Shown here: in pieces, positions 11,940 through 23,200 of the stretch | Layout: each line of letters begins with the position of its first letter | How positions within the stretch are numbered: position 1 is the first letter of the stretch | NCBI RefSeq assembly: GCF_031143425.1 | Contig: NC_090445.1 | Span: 1,577,812,049 to 1,577,876,048, forward strand | Source: Pleurodeles waltl | Lineage: Eukaryota > Chordata > Amphibia > Caudata > Salamandridae | DNA: 64,000 nt | Direction of reading: 5' to 3' | Translations under genes and position numbers: made by a program | The notes under the pieces: generated by a model | Databases searched by the model: none | What the model was told of the DNA's origin: nothing | The model's input: the letters and a program-made list of their open reading frames with translations, nothing else

Positions 11940-12480
11940 GTGCAGCTGCAGCTTGCGATGGGGCAAGCTGGTGGGATAGGATGAGGGGAACAAAGCAAAA
12001 GCAATTAAAAATTATTATTTTTTAAAACGTACCTTGACCCCGCTGCACCTCCACTCTTCCGCTTTCCGCTGCACTGCAGGCAGGCATAGGCTCCCAGCCT
12101 GCCATGCAGCCAATTCCGAAGCTGCTTTCATGCTGCTGGCAGCATGAGAGCAGCGTCAGGATTAGCCTGAGTGCTCTGGCTTTGCACTCCCAGGCAGACT
12201 AGGAGCCTGTGTATCTTTTCCCCAGCCCAGGAACACAGTGTTGGATTGGAGAGAGCTCAGTGCGTATGTGCGTTTGGCCGTCCTGAGACGACTGACCAAA
12301 CACATATTTGCACGGAGGCGAGTGCACACTAGTCCCCTCAATGGCTGTCATCCCCCCACCCCTTTAAAAATAAAATGATAATAAACATCGTTTATTATTG
12401 TTTTATTTTTTAAGTTTTACAGCTGCTACTGCTGGCGGGTTGGGGGGGTCGGACCCTCCACGGCCATATCGGATGATCTG
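11940..12480 (-). repeat. Palindrome-rich non-autonomous repeat, copy 2
   Basis: This segment shares blocks with 10236-10720. One is a hairpin built from TGCGTTTGGCCGTC and GACTGACCAAACACAT near 12268-12310; the other is the palindromic block around CAGCATGAGAGCAGCGTCAGG near 12140-12163. Block order is reversed relative to copy 1, so the copies are in opposite orientation. No coding. Confidence 0.45.
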
Positions 12481-12663
12481 CCACTGTGCAGGTGATAAAG
12501 GCATTCCTCAAACGCCAAATCTTCACAAGGAGTCTTCTACCTTTCTCTTGCTGGCTCTTTTCTTTTATTGATTTTTAACCTCTTGCTTGTTTCTTCATAT
12601 AAATTACCCTCTTTTAACCTTTCTCTCCTATTATGAATATTTTCCTTCTCTTTATTCCTCCAT

Positions 12664-12952
12664 AATTATTTTTCTCTGGCCATCCCCTTCTCTACTGCTT
12701 CTCTACATGCCCACTCTACAAGGACACCCCTGCTAATAGTAGGTGGAATATGGGAGCATTGAAACTCCTCGGAATAGGGAACAATGTGCAGAACTGTGCT
12801 TGGTACTTCCATGCCCACATAGTTATTCCCAATCCCAAGGCATCTAACTCATAATTAGATCTCCCGGTTTCATGGAGTTTATTTTTTGACATTTCCATCT
12901 GTATTTATCCATATTTATTTTTTTGCTAATTTTAGCTGTATTTATCCACATT
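12664..12952 (-). repeat. Right arm of the 288-bp inverted duplication
   Basis: This is the reverse complement of 7937-8223, with abrupt ends at both limits. The inner boundary is AATTATTTTTCTCTGGCCAT and the outer boundary is at TTATCCACATT. About 4.44 kb separates the arms. Confidence 0.85.
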
Positions 12953-14347
12953 GACTTGTTTCCAGTTATCTTTGTCATTCCTCAGGGCTCACAATCAATC
13001 TTCCTTATTTGTTTCTTTCTTTTTCTCCCCTTCCCTTTCTTTTCCCCCTTTCTCTTTCATTCTCTCTCAGTCTGAGACTTTCTTTCTCTTTTTTCTCTAT
13101 TACTTCCTTTTTTCCCCTTCTTTCTCTCCTTCTTTCTCTCACCCTCAAAGAGTTTCTGCAATGTTCTACTTGCCTTTTCTATACAATATATAATTATTTC
13201 ATAAGACGAGTATATGCAGACACACCATTTGCATCAGAATGTTTGTGTTACAAGATATAACATCAAATGGGCGGCTGTACATATTTTGAGTGGTTTCATT
13301 TTGAAGAATACGGATTCAAAATGGAAAAATAAACCCTTACCCTTCTCCCACCATCGCTTCACCATGTTCCCACATCAGTACTATCCTAAGTCAGTAAAAA
13401 CTCTGCCTTTCTATCCACTGCTAAGGTTCTGTTTCTTAATGTCGACCGCATTGTAGGTCTCCTTGTTGCCCATACCGCACCCTTTCGTAAGTAAAAAGGC
13501 CCTAAGCCCTTAGTCTAGGAGGGCACATTATGTTCAGCATGACATCAAATAAATGGTCTGTCATTGGCTGCCAGATTCAATCACATTTGGTAGTCTACTC
13601 TCTAATATTGCTAATGAATCTCTCCACGGATGGAATGTGCCATATTTTGGAACCACTGACTCGGAGATGGAGGGTATTTGTTCTGTAGTTGCTTTCTGTA
13701 GTTAATTGGGCAGCTCCTATGCATTCCCACTTGCTCCTAGGCCCTATCTCCGTCTCTAAGGCTTCTTCTGCTCTGCAAGCACATCCCTAAAGGCATCAAT
13801 CCCAGGTTAGACCGAAGAGGGTAATCCAATATAATTTTAATTGCTAGTAGTACCTCTTTTCAAAAGATGTGTAAGCTCAGGGCATGACCATCAGCTATAC
13901 ATTATATTGCCCTTTGGTCCTCTTCCCTCCAACATCTATGCCTGACAGTAAGATACATATGGTGTAATTTAGTTTGGGCATAGTACCAATTGTAAAGTAA
14001 TCCTATTTTGTATATCGGTTGCTGTCCAAATTGTCTTTATGTGAGGTTTCTCATTCCTTGTTAGTAACTTCTCATATCAGGTACAGTGCCCACTTAACTT
14101 TGTAAGTCGAAGTTTCCAAGAGCACCTAATAGAGGGAGCAAACATTGTACCCTTAGAACCACAGCAGGAAGAGAAGAGTATTTCAAATGAAATATTACAT
14201 CTTACTTTTGAGAGTCTAATTTCAGGATGCATTACCCAATGTCCTATTTGCCATTCTGAAGTCCAGATGCAAGTGGGTGGTGTACGTGGGAACAGAGAGG
14301 TAGTTAGCTCTTTTGTGGTGGGTACAGAGCCTTAGGGCTGTGAGCTA
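12953..14347. other. No gene; pyrimidine-rich tract
   Basis: Bases 13005-13150 form a C/T-rich low-complexity tract on the plus strand (CTTTCT and CCCTTT phrases). Open frames across it are composition artefacts. The remainder shows no recognised feature. Confidence 0.5.
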
Positions 14348-14788
14348 AGATTAGAACTCATGGGTCGATTGTGTTTGGGTGACACATACGTCAGATGGCT
14401 CACAATATGAAACCAGCATTTTCAATGCAACGGGTCTCGCATTTGCTCGAGTTAGAGCTATTAGCGTTGTAAAGAAAATAAACGCAGCAAGATCGTTCTG
14501 TGTAAAATGCAGCGAGATCGCGCTGTGTGGAAAATAAACAGATAAAGTAGTCCGGACCCCAGGGTGAAAACATCGAGCCTCGTATGTTTTTAGTAGTTTA
14601 CCGATGCTGTGTAGGTGGGCTAAACACCGGAAAAGGCATAACGTATGCATGCCTTTCACAAATGAAAGCAAGCGGATTTTAAAAGGCAAGTCCACGAACC
14701 AATGTAGGTGACTGACGTGACATGGGTGTGGTTTGAAGCCCAAAGAGAGATTACAGAATGGACGGAGCGTTTTGCTCTCGCCCGTGAC
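14348..14788 (-). repeat. Dispersed repeat family A, minus-strand copy
   Basis: The reverse complement of this stretch lines up with 56464-56950. Shared blocks include GTAATCTCTCTNTGGGCTT, ACACCCATGTCACG, TTGCCTTTTAAAAT, GTGAAAGGCATGC and CGCTAATAGCT, ending in GCGAGACCCRTTGCATTG. It is non-coding and looks like a SINE or other non-autonomous element. The 130-codon minus frame at 14351-14743 crosses it and is not a gene. Confidence 0.65.
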
Positions 14789-15061
14789 AACTACAGTCAG
14801 GCATTCAATATTACGCTGGTATGTTTGCTGGAAATGTGGTTGTACCTGACAATTGCTCCTATAGCCAGGTCCCTAGATTGTGATCTAAATAAAAATTTCC
14901 CAGAGGGTGAAGATATCCATTCTAATGAACAGGAATTACACCATGATGTATCCAGGGCTGTCAAGCCTGCACAGTCTTAGCTAGGGTATGAAAATCTAGC
15001 TCAGGAAATTGGGGTGCATGAGGCTGTTATTTCACAGAAGAGTCCATAACCAAAGGACTGA

Positions 15062-15303
15062 GGGCCATATGTATGAAAACATGAGCTTGCGAATTGCAAA
15101 TACAATTTTTAAGAAATCGCTATTTCCGAGTCGCAATTGGCCATGTAACAAAATTGCGATTCGGAATTAGCAATTTCTTAAAAATCGCTATTTGTGGTTT
15201 GCAAGGCCCATTTACCGAATCGCAATTTGCATTCTCGCAATTTGCAATTTTTTCGCGATTCAGTAAAAAATCGCAAAATGCGATAAAGTTCGAGAATGCA
15301 CAC
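15062..15303. repeat. Harbinger left terminal and subterminal region
   Basis: Inside the terminal repeat is a ~240-bp AT-rich region that repeats TTGCGATT and AATCGCAA-type octamers many times (for example near 15132, 15157, 15182, 15220, 15235, 15255 and 15272). The mirrored right end at 18484-18800 has the same motif. Such arrays in this superfamily are expected to bind the ORF1 Myb-type protein or transposase; the binding role is inferred. Confidence 0.7.
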
Positions 15304-15445
15304 CTGGAGGAGCCTGATGACATCACCAGCAGGAAATGAGTCATGCCAGGCAGTTTCAGGTCCCACACCCAAACCAGCATCCTGAGAGAGAGCAGCCCAG
15401 CCACACAGAGCAGCACTCAGCAGGAGCAGAAACACCTGAGCCAGG

Positions 15446-17100
15446 ATGGAGACCCCAGGCCCAGCACAGGAGAAGGCAGAATGGAAGCGCAAGCTTCAAT
15501 TTAGTGAACAGGAGCTTGAGGTCCTGATTGAGGAGGTGGTGAGGAGCCATGACCGCCTGTTCGGGAAAAGCTCACTCCAGGTTCCTGAGAGTGAAAAGAG
15601 AAGATTATGGCTGGACATTCAATCCCAAATCTGTGCCATTGGAGTGGCACAGCGCTCTATCGAGGAAATAAAAAAAAGGTGGTATGACCTGCGCTCCCGT
15701 GCAAAGGAGAGGGTGGCAAGCAGACTTGCGGAGGCCAGGGGTACAGGTGGCGGACCACCAACAGAAGCACCATCCACACCATTGGAGGACCTGGTGGAAT
15801 CCACACTCCTCCCTGAAGCTGTGACTGGGGTCACAGACATCGACACCTCCGGCACACCGAGTACCAGCTAAGGTAAGTGTAATGATGTTTGGGAACCCTA
15901 TATGTGTATGCACAAAATCCCCTTAGGAATTAGCATGTAATGTGAAGCAGTGTGTGAAGTAGTCCAGTCCACATCTTAGAAGCAGCACAACAATGCATTA
16001 TGGGAGTGGCAGTCCACAAACTAGTACAGACAGTAGTATAACAATGTAATGAAGTATAGTGACACCCAAGGTAACACAACACACACAACACCGTGTAGAG
16101 CAGTACCTGTACCTTTATTGCCATTTTCTGACAGATAATGTAACATACAGAAATGACATGCTGCATATTGTTGTTGCAGGTGGGCCAGGCAGAGCAGCCA
16201 CACCAAGTACATGTGTAGGGGAGACGGACACCCATCAGCCCTCGGACACAAACACCAGTGGGTCCCTCCACATGTCCACTGTCCGCCGCAGGCCTAGGGC
16301 ACTGCCACTGCTAGAGTTGAGCGGCGACTCTGATGAGCATTTGTAAGGGCCAAGCATACCGTCAGCACCAGACAGGCGCAGACAGATTCTGGAGGGCAGG
16401 GGTCAGCCAGCACCACGCAGGATTGCGACAGAGTCCCAGGCACAACTTCATGAGGCAGGTGAGGGTCCGTCCTTATTCGGGGGCCTTGAGGCTGCTGTGT
16501 TGCAGCAGCAGGGTCTGCAAAATAAGCGGATCCTCAGTTTAGACCAGAACCTGCGAGGACACAACCGAAACATGATGGGCCTGCATCGCCAACTGGACGC
16601 ACTAAATGGCAATATTTTACAGCTGCGTGAGGGACAGGTGCAGGCTTCAGAGGACACCAGGGACCTAACATGTGCTGTTAGTAATCTCTGCCAGGAGCTG
16701 CGCCATGAGAGGGTTAGCCGGCGCAGACAGGAACACAGATTCCGGACAATGTTTGGCAGCTACTGCAGGTCCTCCAACAGGGTGGCTAATTCCACTGCAT
16801 TAATCGCCCATCGCGCAGTGGCGGCACAAGTGGAGGCTGCACATAAGCAGCAGGGACGTTGTCCAGGGACTAGTTCAAATCACAAATGTGATTGAACACA
16901 TAATGGGACAAAGATCTGCCACTCCCAGTGAGGTAGCCTTGGGGGACACTGAGGACAGTTCAAGCCTCAGTAGTGTTGCCGTACCAGCAACAGACACCAG
17001 ACGGCGCAGTGCCAGGCACAGCACTGCCACTGAAGGTGACAATCGAGGTGCCAGTGACTTAACTGGGCACCTGAGTGGTGTGCATGGGAGAAGAAAGTGA
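15446..17100 (+). pseudogene. Harbinger ORF1, Myb/SANT-like DNA-binding protein, broken
   Basis: The ATG at 15446 opens a 141-codon exon with a trihelix Myb/SANT-like domain at residues 13-95. Conserved positions include FSEQELEVLIEEV, the Trp of RRLWLDIQ and KKRWYDLRSR. Harbinger ORF1 proteins use this fold to bind element ends and bring the transposase into the nucleus. A TAA at 15869 is followed at once by a good splice donor (GTAAGT, 15873). An acceptor ends at 16179 after a T-rich tract, and splicing keeps the same frame. That frame meets a second TAA at 16344 and then stays open into a helical, Arg/Gln-rich region (RQLDALNGNILQLREGQ). A one-base shift lies near 16846-16860, and the shifted frame runs to the stop at 17100. 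Two nonsense codons and one frameshift make this copy non-functional unless the exon structure differs from my reading. Confidence 0.75.
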
Positions 17101-17273
17101 CTCTTGCCGCCATTACACTGCTGTTGCCACTATGAGGGAATAGTACGTGACTCTGTTCATTAGTTTATTTGCGTTTGTGACATCACCTGTTTCATTTATT
17201 TCTCAATCAATCATTACCTGACGTAAGGTAATAAATGTATATAACTACAGGTACAGTTGTCAGTGGATTTGTG

Positions 17274-18417
17274 TCATTCATACTCACGTCTGAAATGGTT
17301 GTGTGTGATGTCGGCATGCCTTTGCCTTCCCTCTGCTGCACTGGTCCTGTCTGCTGGCTGTAGAGGTGGTATGGGATCGTCATCCTCATCTGATTCAGTG
17401 TCACTGATTTCTATAGGTATGCTCCTGGTTGTAGCTATATTGTGCAAGATTGTACAAGTAGCTACTATTCTACATGTGGTCTCTGGACTGTACTGTAGTG
17501 CCCCTCCACTTTTGTGGAGGCAAAGGAAGCGACTCTTCAGCAGTCCAAATGTGTGCTCCACCACGTTGCGGGTTGCCCTATGTGCTGCATTGTATCTCCG
17601 TTCTGCTGGTGTTGTGGGATTGAGGTAGGGTGCCATCATGTAGGGGCGCACTGCGTAGGCACTGTCTCCTGGAAGGGACAGAGGGTGTGATGAGTAATTG
17701 AGCCATCTGACATGGGTTCGCCATCTATGCACCAGTGTACAGAGTGACATTACCTAGTAGATATCCTTCACCAAACTCCCCAGCTAGCAGTCTTGTGTGA
17801 ATGCCGCTGTGACGAAAGATGTACGAATCATGTGTGCTCCCTGGGTACCTGGCCACAAGATCAGTTATGATATAGGAGGCATTGCATATCACCTGAATAT
17901 TCATGGAATGTTGGTATTTACGGTTTCGGTACACATACACTGTGGCTGATGGTGGACAGATTGCCACATGTGTGCCATCTATGGCACCTAGGGCGTGGGG
18001 GAACTGTGCTATCTGGTAAAACTCTATTTTTGTCTGCTGTATTTCCTGTGGGGTGTGGGGGAATCTGATGTACTGTTGGAGTTTGCTTAGCATGGCGTTG
18101 ATAAATGCATTGAAAAATCTGGAGAGGGTACTCTGTGAAACCCCTCCAGCTGCTGCTATGACCCCTTGATAGCATAATACCTGCACACGGGTGGGTATGC
18201 TGTGAGTCCTTAGTGTTCTGCGCTGCGGTATGGGTTGTAGCTCAGCTATCAGATCAAGTATCATGGCTGAGTTCAACCTATACCTCTCATATATTTCCTC
18301 CTCTGTCAGGTCAAAAAGTGTAATGCGCACTCTGAAAATGCGCTCCTGTCTCCTCCTCCCTCTCCTCAAACCTGCCAAGATCTTCATCCTCCTCGCCATG
18401 ACGAAGAGAGCAGCCAT
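17274..18417 (-). CDS. Harbinger DDE transposase, two exons, apparently intact
   Basis: The reading starts at an ATG at 18417. Exon 1 runs 18417-17754. An 85-bp intron (17753-17669) has a GTAATG donor and a CCCTTCCAG acceptor. Exon 2 runs 17668-17274. The spliced frame is 353 codons including the stop, a normal length for this family, with no internal stop. It has an N-terminal helix-turn-helix-like region (residues about 30-110) and then the DDE catalytic core. The first Asp is in GAIDGTHV and the second in GSTHDSYIF. GDSAY spans the splice junction, and the Glu is in NVVEHTFGLLKSRF. The enzyme would excise and reinsert the element at 3-bp targets. The C-terminal tail is acidic (SDTESDEDDD). 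Intron position and phase fit the motif GDSAY exactly, which supports the splice model. It is convergent with ORF1 and about 170 bp from it. Confidence 0.88.
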
Positions 18418-18483
18418 TGTGGAAAAGAGTCTGAGGCAGTCTGGGCCTCTTTATATAGGTTGCTCCTGGTTAACACCTGGTTT

Positions 18484-18800
18484 CACTTAGTGGTATTTTG
18501 CATGTGCAAATATCCATTCTGCGAAAAATCGCAAATTGTGATTTTTTGATGCATCTATTTGCGACTTGGATTTTGCGAATCGCATTTTGCGCCTCGCAAT
18601 TTCCTACTGGAAATACCGAATCGCAAAATGCGACTCGCAAAACCAGGTCGCAACGCAAAAAATCACAATTTTTGCGATTTCTTATTTTTGGTCTGCGAAT
18701 GCCTTTCATGCATCGCAGACCACGTTTTTGCACTCACAAACGGCTGATTTTTGCGATTCGCACTGTTTGCGAATGCAAAAACTTTTGATACATCTGGCCC
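18484..18800. repeat. Harbinger right subterminal and terminal region
   Basis: This is the mirror of 15062-15303, again packed with TCGCAA/TTGCGA motifs (near 18522, 18540, 18574, 18592, 18620, 18632, 18654, 18676 and 18752). It ends in CATCTGGCCC at 18800, directly before the TGA target copy. Short frames across it are artefacts of the repeated motif. Confidence 0.75.
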
Positions 18801-18803
18801 TGA

Positions 18804-20239
18804 GTCTCCCCCAACATTATATCCATTACAAAAGGCTTCTAGAGTTTAAAAAGACATTCCCCTTAGCCCCTGCAGTATGTGGTCACCTGCATGTGAGACT
18901 GTCTGTAGTCCCACCAGCCTAACCTATCTCTGTCACCAGGCCATTCGTGGACAACAGGAGCTGGGAAATAAATGTGGGTTTTACAGTACCTTCATTTGAA
19001 CATGAGCACTGTAAGAAATCCTTAAATCCATTAAAGAAGGACTGTGGCTCGTTTTAATGCAGGATAAGGTTAATCATGTTCCTTAGACTGAAAGTCCACC
19101 ACCTCTCTACAGAAAGTAAAGGAGTTGATTTGGGGTTGGAGAGCCCTTCCAGGCTGCATCCTACACGAGGAAAGCATTTACATCCCCATTGTTTACAGCG
19201 TTTAACATTGGCAGTTATTCTGTTTCTCAGTACTCCCAGATTTTGCAGGCAGGCCTTCACTCCTTAACTAGCCAGACAGTTAGCCACTTCACTCTCCTGC
19301 TTCTGCGCGCGGGGGCATACCTCAGCATTAAAACGCTTCATTGCTCTCCATCCGTGGCCTGTTCATCTTGGAATCAGCCTATTAGATACTTACATAGCTA
19401 CCCACCTGGGCAGCAGAAGTTCCTCCAATACACCTGTCTGTTGGCCCAGTGTTCTGCTATTGCCAACAAGGACAATGTAGTGGTTAACTAAACAGGAATA
19501 CATAAATCATTATATAAATTGAAGGTTCAGCTTATTCAGCTGAATGGCCGACAACTGTTTTTATGTGTCACACTGTCTCCCTTTGTATGTTTAAGGAAGT
19601 GGTCTGGTGTGCATCATTATTCTTTTGGGGGATGTGGTGAAAGGTGCCTAAACCACTTATTCGCCATTACAAGGCATGTGGCAAGATTTGACATCATGCA
19701 CAATTAAGCGTGAGCCGTAGTGCAATCAGAAAAGTACGAGCATCAGTTCTATCTAGAACCTCTGTCAATCTTCTTTGATACCGAGGGAAAAGGAGCCTTG
19801 AGTATACTTAAGCGATTGGGTAGAATGTGGTCTCTGAGAGGCCAGTGCCAGCCATTTTGTCAAATGGCACGTTTGGAGGAACTTGGGTATATGAACAAGA
19901 GCTCTTCTGCACTAGGTGTTGCAAACGATTCGAAATGACTTGCCCTGGGTTCTCTCCCATTTTCTGCCTTAGCCAGAGTTGATATGATCATGGCAGAACA
20001 ATTTAAAACAAGCAACATATTTCTGCAGGTGTTTTCTATATAAATAGTTCTGGCAACCACAAGGTTCACTATGTTACTATAAAGAAAAGTGAGCATGGGG
20101 AGGGTTCCTTGAAAAAACATAGGTGGTTACACACAATTTATGGACCAAACTCCCATGGGGTAAAAGACAGGTGAGAGACTCAGGTTGTTTACTTTCTGTA
20201 CTGGCTGAGGATGTGCTTTGGCAGAGGAAGGTGCTGACA
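18804..20239. other. No recognisable feature
   Basis: This is unique-looking sequence between the Harbinger element and the L2-like LINE. Frames are at most 100 codons and have no recognisable domain. Confidence 0.5.
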
Positions 20240-23200
20240 TAATAAATCAATCAATCAAGGTATTTATACAGCACGCTACTCACCCGTGAGGGTCTCAAGG
20301 CGCTGGGGGGGGGTCACTGCTGCTCGAAAAGCCAGGTCTTGAGATGCCTCCGGAAGGCGAGGTGGTCCTGGGTGGTCCTGAGGTGGGAGGGAATTCCACA
20401 TCTTGGCCGCCAGGTAGGAGAAGGATTTCCCCCCTGCGTTGGTTCGGCGGATGCGAGGGACGGCGGCGAGAGCTAGGCTGGTGGAGCGAAGTTGACGGGT
20501 GGGCGTGTGGAAGGTGAGGCGACGGTTGAGGTATTCGGGTCCCTTGTTGTGGAGGGCTTTGTGTGCGTGGGTGAGGAGCCTGAAGGTGATCTGTTTGTTG
20601 ACGGGTAGTCAGTACAGGTGTCTCAGGTGGGCGGAGATGTGGCTGTGGCGGGGTATGTCGAAGATGAGGCGTTTTGTATGCGCTAAAGACGTTTCTGAAG
20701 TTTTGCGGTGGTTCCTGCGTATAGGGTGTTTCCGTAGTCCAGGCGGGTTGTGATGAGGGCGTGGGTCACAGTTCTGGTGTCGGCGGGGATCCAGTGGAAG
20801 ATCTTTTGGAGCATGCGAAGTGTGAAAAAGCAGGAAGACAAGACGGCGTTGACTTGCTTGGTCATGGTGAGAAGGGGGTCCAGGATGAATCCGGGGTTGC
20901 GTGCGTGGTCTGAGGGGGTCGGTGCGGTGCCCAGGGCCGTGGGCCACCAGGAATCGTCCCAGGCAGGCAGGGAGTTTCTGAGGATGAGGACTTCCGTCTT
21001 GTCTGAGTTCAGCTTCAGGCGGCTGAGTTTCATCCATTCTGCGACGTCTTTAATTCCATCATGCAGGTTGGTTTTGGCGGTGGCTGGGTCTTTGGTGAGG
21101 GTGTCGTCGGCGTAGGAGATGATGTTGATGTTGTGTTTGCGTGCGATGTCGGCGAGGGGGCTCATGTAGACATTGAAGAGAGTAGGGCTGAGCGAGGAGC
21201 CTTGTGGGACGCTGCAGATTATCTCGGTGGGTTTCGAGCGGAAAGGCGAGAGGTAGACTCTTTGAGAACGGTCCGAGAGGAAGGAGATGATCCAGTCCAG
21301 GGCCAGTCCTAGGATACCGGTGGAGCAGAGGTGGGTTATTAGGGTGCGGTGGCAGACGGTGTCGAAAGCAACCGAGAGGTCGAGGAGGATGAGGGCGGTT
21401 GTTTCTCCATTGTCCAGTAGGGTTCGGATGTCGTCGGTGACTGCGATGAGGGCGGTTTCCGTGCTGTGGTTGGCCCGAAAACCGGACTGGGAGGGGTCGA
21501 GCAGGTTGTTGCCTTCGAGGAAGTTGGTCAGTTGTTTGTTGACGGTCTTCTCGATGACTTTGGCCAGGAAGGGGAGGACCTGGATGGGGCGGAAGTTCTT
21601 CAGGTTGTTGGGGTCCGCTGTAGGTTTTTTCAGGAGAGCGTTGACTTCCACGTGTTTCCAGCTCTCGGGGAAGGTGGCAGATGCAAACGAGCTGTTGATG
21701 ATGGTCTGGAGATAGGGGGCGATGCTGGCGTCGGCTTTGTTGAAGATGTAGTGTGTGCAGGGGTCCGAGGGGACACCGGGGTGGATGGTGTTCATTGTGG
21801 TTTTGGTCTCTTCAGCGCTGACGGGTGTCCAGGTGTTGAGGGTGACGGCTGGGGCTGTGAGTTCCGTGGTGGTCGGCGGGATCTGTGGACCGAAGCTGTC
21901 GTGTAGGTCGGTGATCTTTCGATGGAAGAAGGTAGCGAGGGAGTTGCAGAGTTGTTGTGAGGGCGTGATGGAGTTGGAGCTGGCGTTGGGATTGGAGAGC
22001 TCTTTGACGATGTTGAAGAGTTCTTTGCTGTTGTGGGTGTTCTTGTCCAGTCTCTCTTTGAAGGATGCTCTTTTGGTGGCGCGGATCAGTTGGTGGTGTT
22101 CGCAGGTGGCGTTTTTGAGGGCTGACATATTTTCTGGGGTGTGTTCTTTGCGCACGGTTTTTTCGAGGGTCCAGCAGGTTCTCTTGGAGTCCTTGAGGGC
22201 GTCTGTGAACCATTGGGGTTTTCTGGCGTTGGTCTGACTTGGGAGGCGTCTGAGGGGGGCAAGGTTGTCAGCGCAGTTGGTGATCCATTGTGTGAGGAGG
22301 AGGGCTGCGTTGTTGGCGTCGGAGGTGATGGCAGGTTGGTTGTGGTTGAGGGTGGAGAGTAGCTGTTCTGTGGAGATTTTGTTCCAGGGTCTGCGGGTGA
22401 TAGGTTGTGTGCGCAGGTGGTGAGTCTTGGGTCTGAAGGTGAAGTGGACACATCTGTGGTCGGTCCAGTGTATCTTGGTAGAGTGGCTGAAGGATACGTG
22501 GTTGCTGGCGGAGAAGATGGGGTCGAGCGTGTGTCCAGCGATGTGGGTGGGCGTGTTCACCAGTTGCATGAGACTGAGGTTGGCGAGGTTGGCGAGCAGG
22601 GTGGTGGTGTTGGTGTCGTTGTTCTGCTCCAGGTGGAAGTTCAGGTCTCCGAGGAGGATGTAGTCTGGCGAGGCTAGGGCGTGCGGGGAGATGAAGTCTG
22701 TGATGGATTCGCTGAATAGGGCGCGTGGTCCAGGGGGCCTGTAGACGAGGGTTCCTCTGTGGGTGGTCCTGTGGTCGGTGTGGATCCGGAAGTGCATGTG
22801 TTCGGCGGCGAGGAGGGTGTCTTCGGTGGAGGTAGTGATGTTGATGCAGCTCTTGTATATGATGGCGATTCCTCCTCTGACTTGGTTGGTGCGGTCTTTC
22901 CTGGTGATCTTGTAGCTTTCGAGGATGGCTAGAGCGATGTCGGGGCCGCTGAAGCATTCACCCAGGTCTCAGTGATGAAGGCGACGTCCGGTGCGGTAGA
23001 ATCCAGGAGGTCCCATAGTTCAATGGCGTGCTTGTGGACAGAGCGTGCATTGATGAGGATGCACTTGAGGGTGTTGTTGGAGCGTGGGCTGGTGGACGGA
23101 ATGCAGTCGCGGTTGAAGGTATGCTTGCAGGTTTGACAGGCGAAGGGTCCATGTGTGCGTTTCGGGCAGGCTTGGTAGCAGGTGGTGGTACGTCCCGGGT

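Larger units (their letters stand above)
15062..18800. mobile_element. Complete PIF/Harbinger DNA transposon, 3739 bp
   Basis: Both ends carry an imperfect terminal inverted repeat: GGGCCATATGTATGAAAAC on the left, and on the right the complement of GGGCCAGATGTATCAAAAG. The 3-bp direct repeat TGA flanks the element at 15059-15061 and 18801-18803. The two convergent genes are those of the PIF/Harbinger superfamily: a Myb/SANT-like ORF1 on the plus strand and a DDE transposase on the minus strand. The usual target is TWA, so TGA is a variant. Long subterminal regions rich in TTGCGA/TCGCAA motifs lie inside each end. Confidence 0.93.

Noticed and set aside
14351..14743. 130-codon minus-strand frame
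   Set aside because: It lies in dispersed repeat family A, and the second copy at 56464-56950 does not keep it open.
21466..22663. Plus-strand open frames of 70-160 codons
   Set aside because: They lie opposite the L2-like RT in GC-rich DNA and have no domain of their own.
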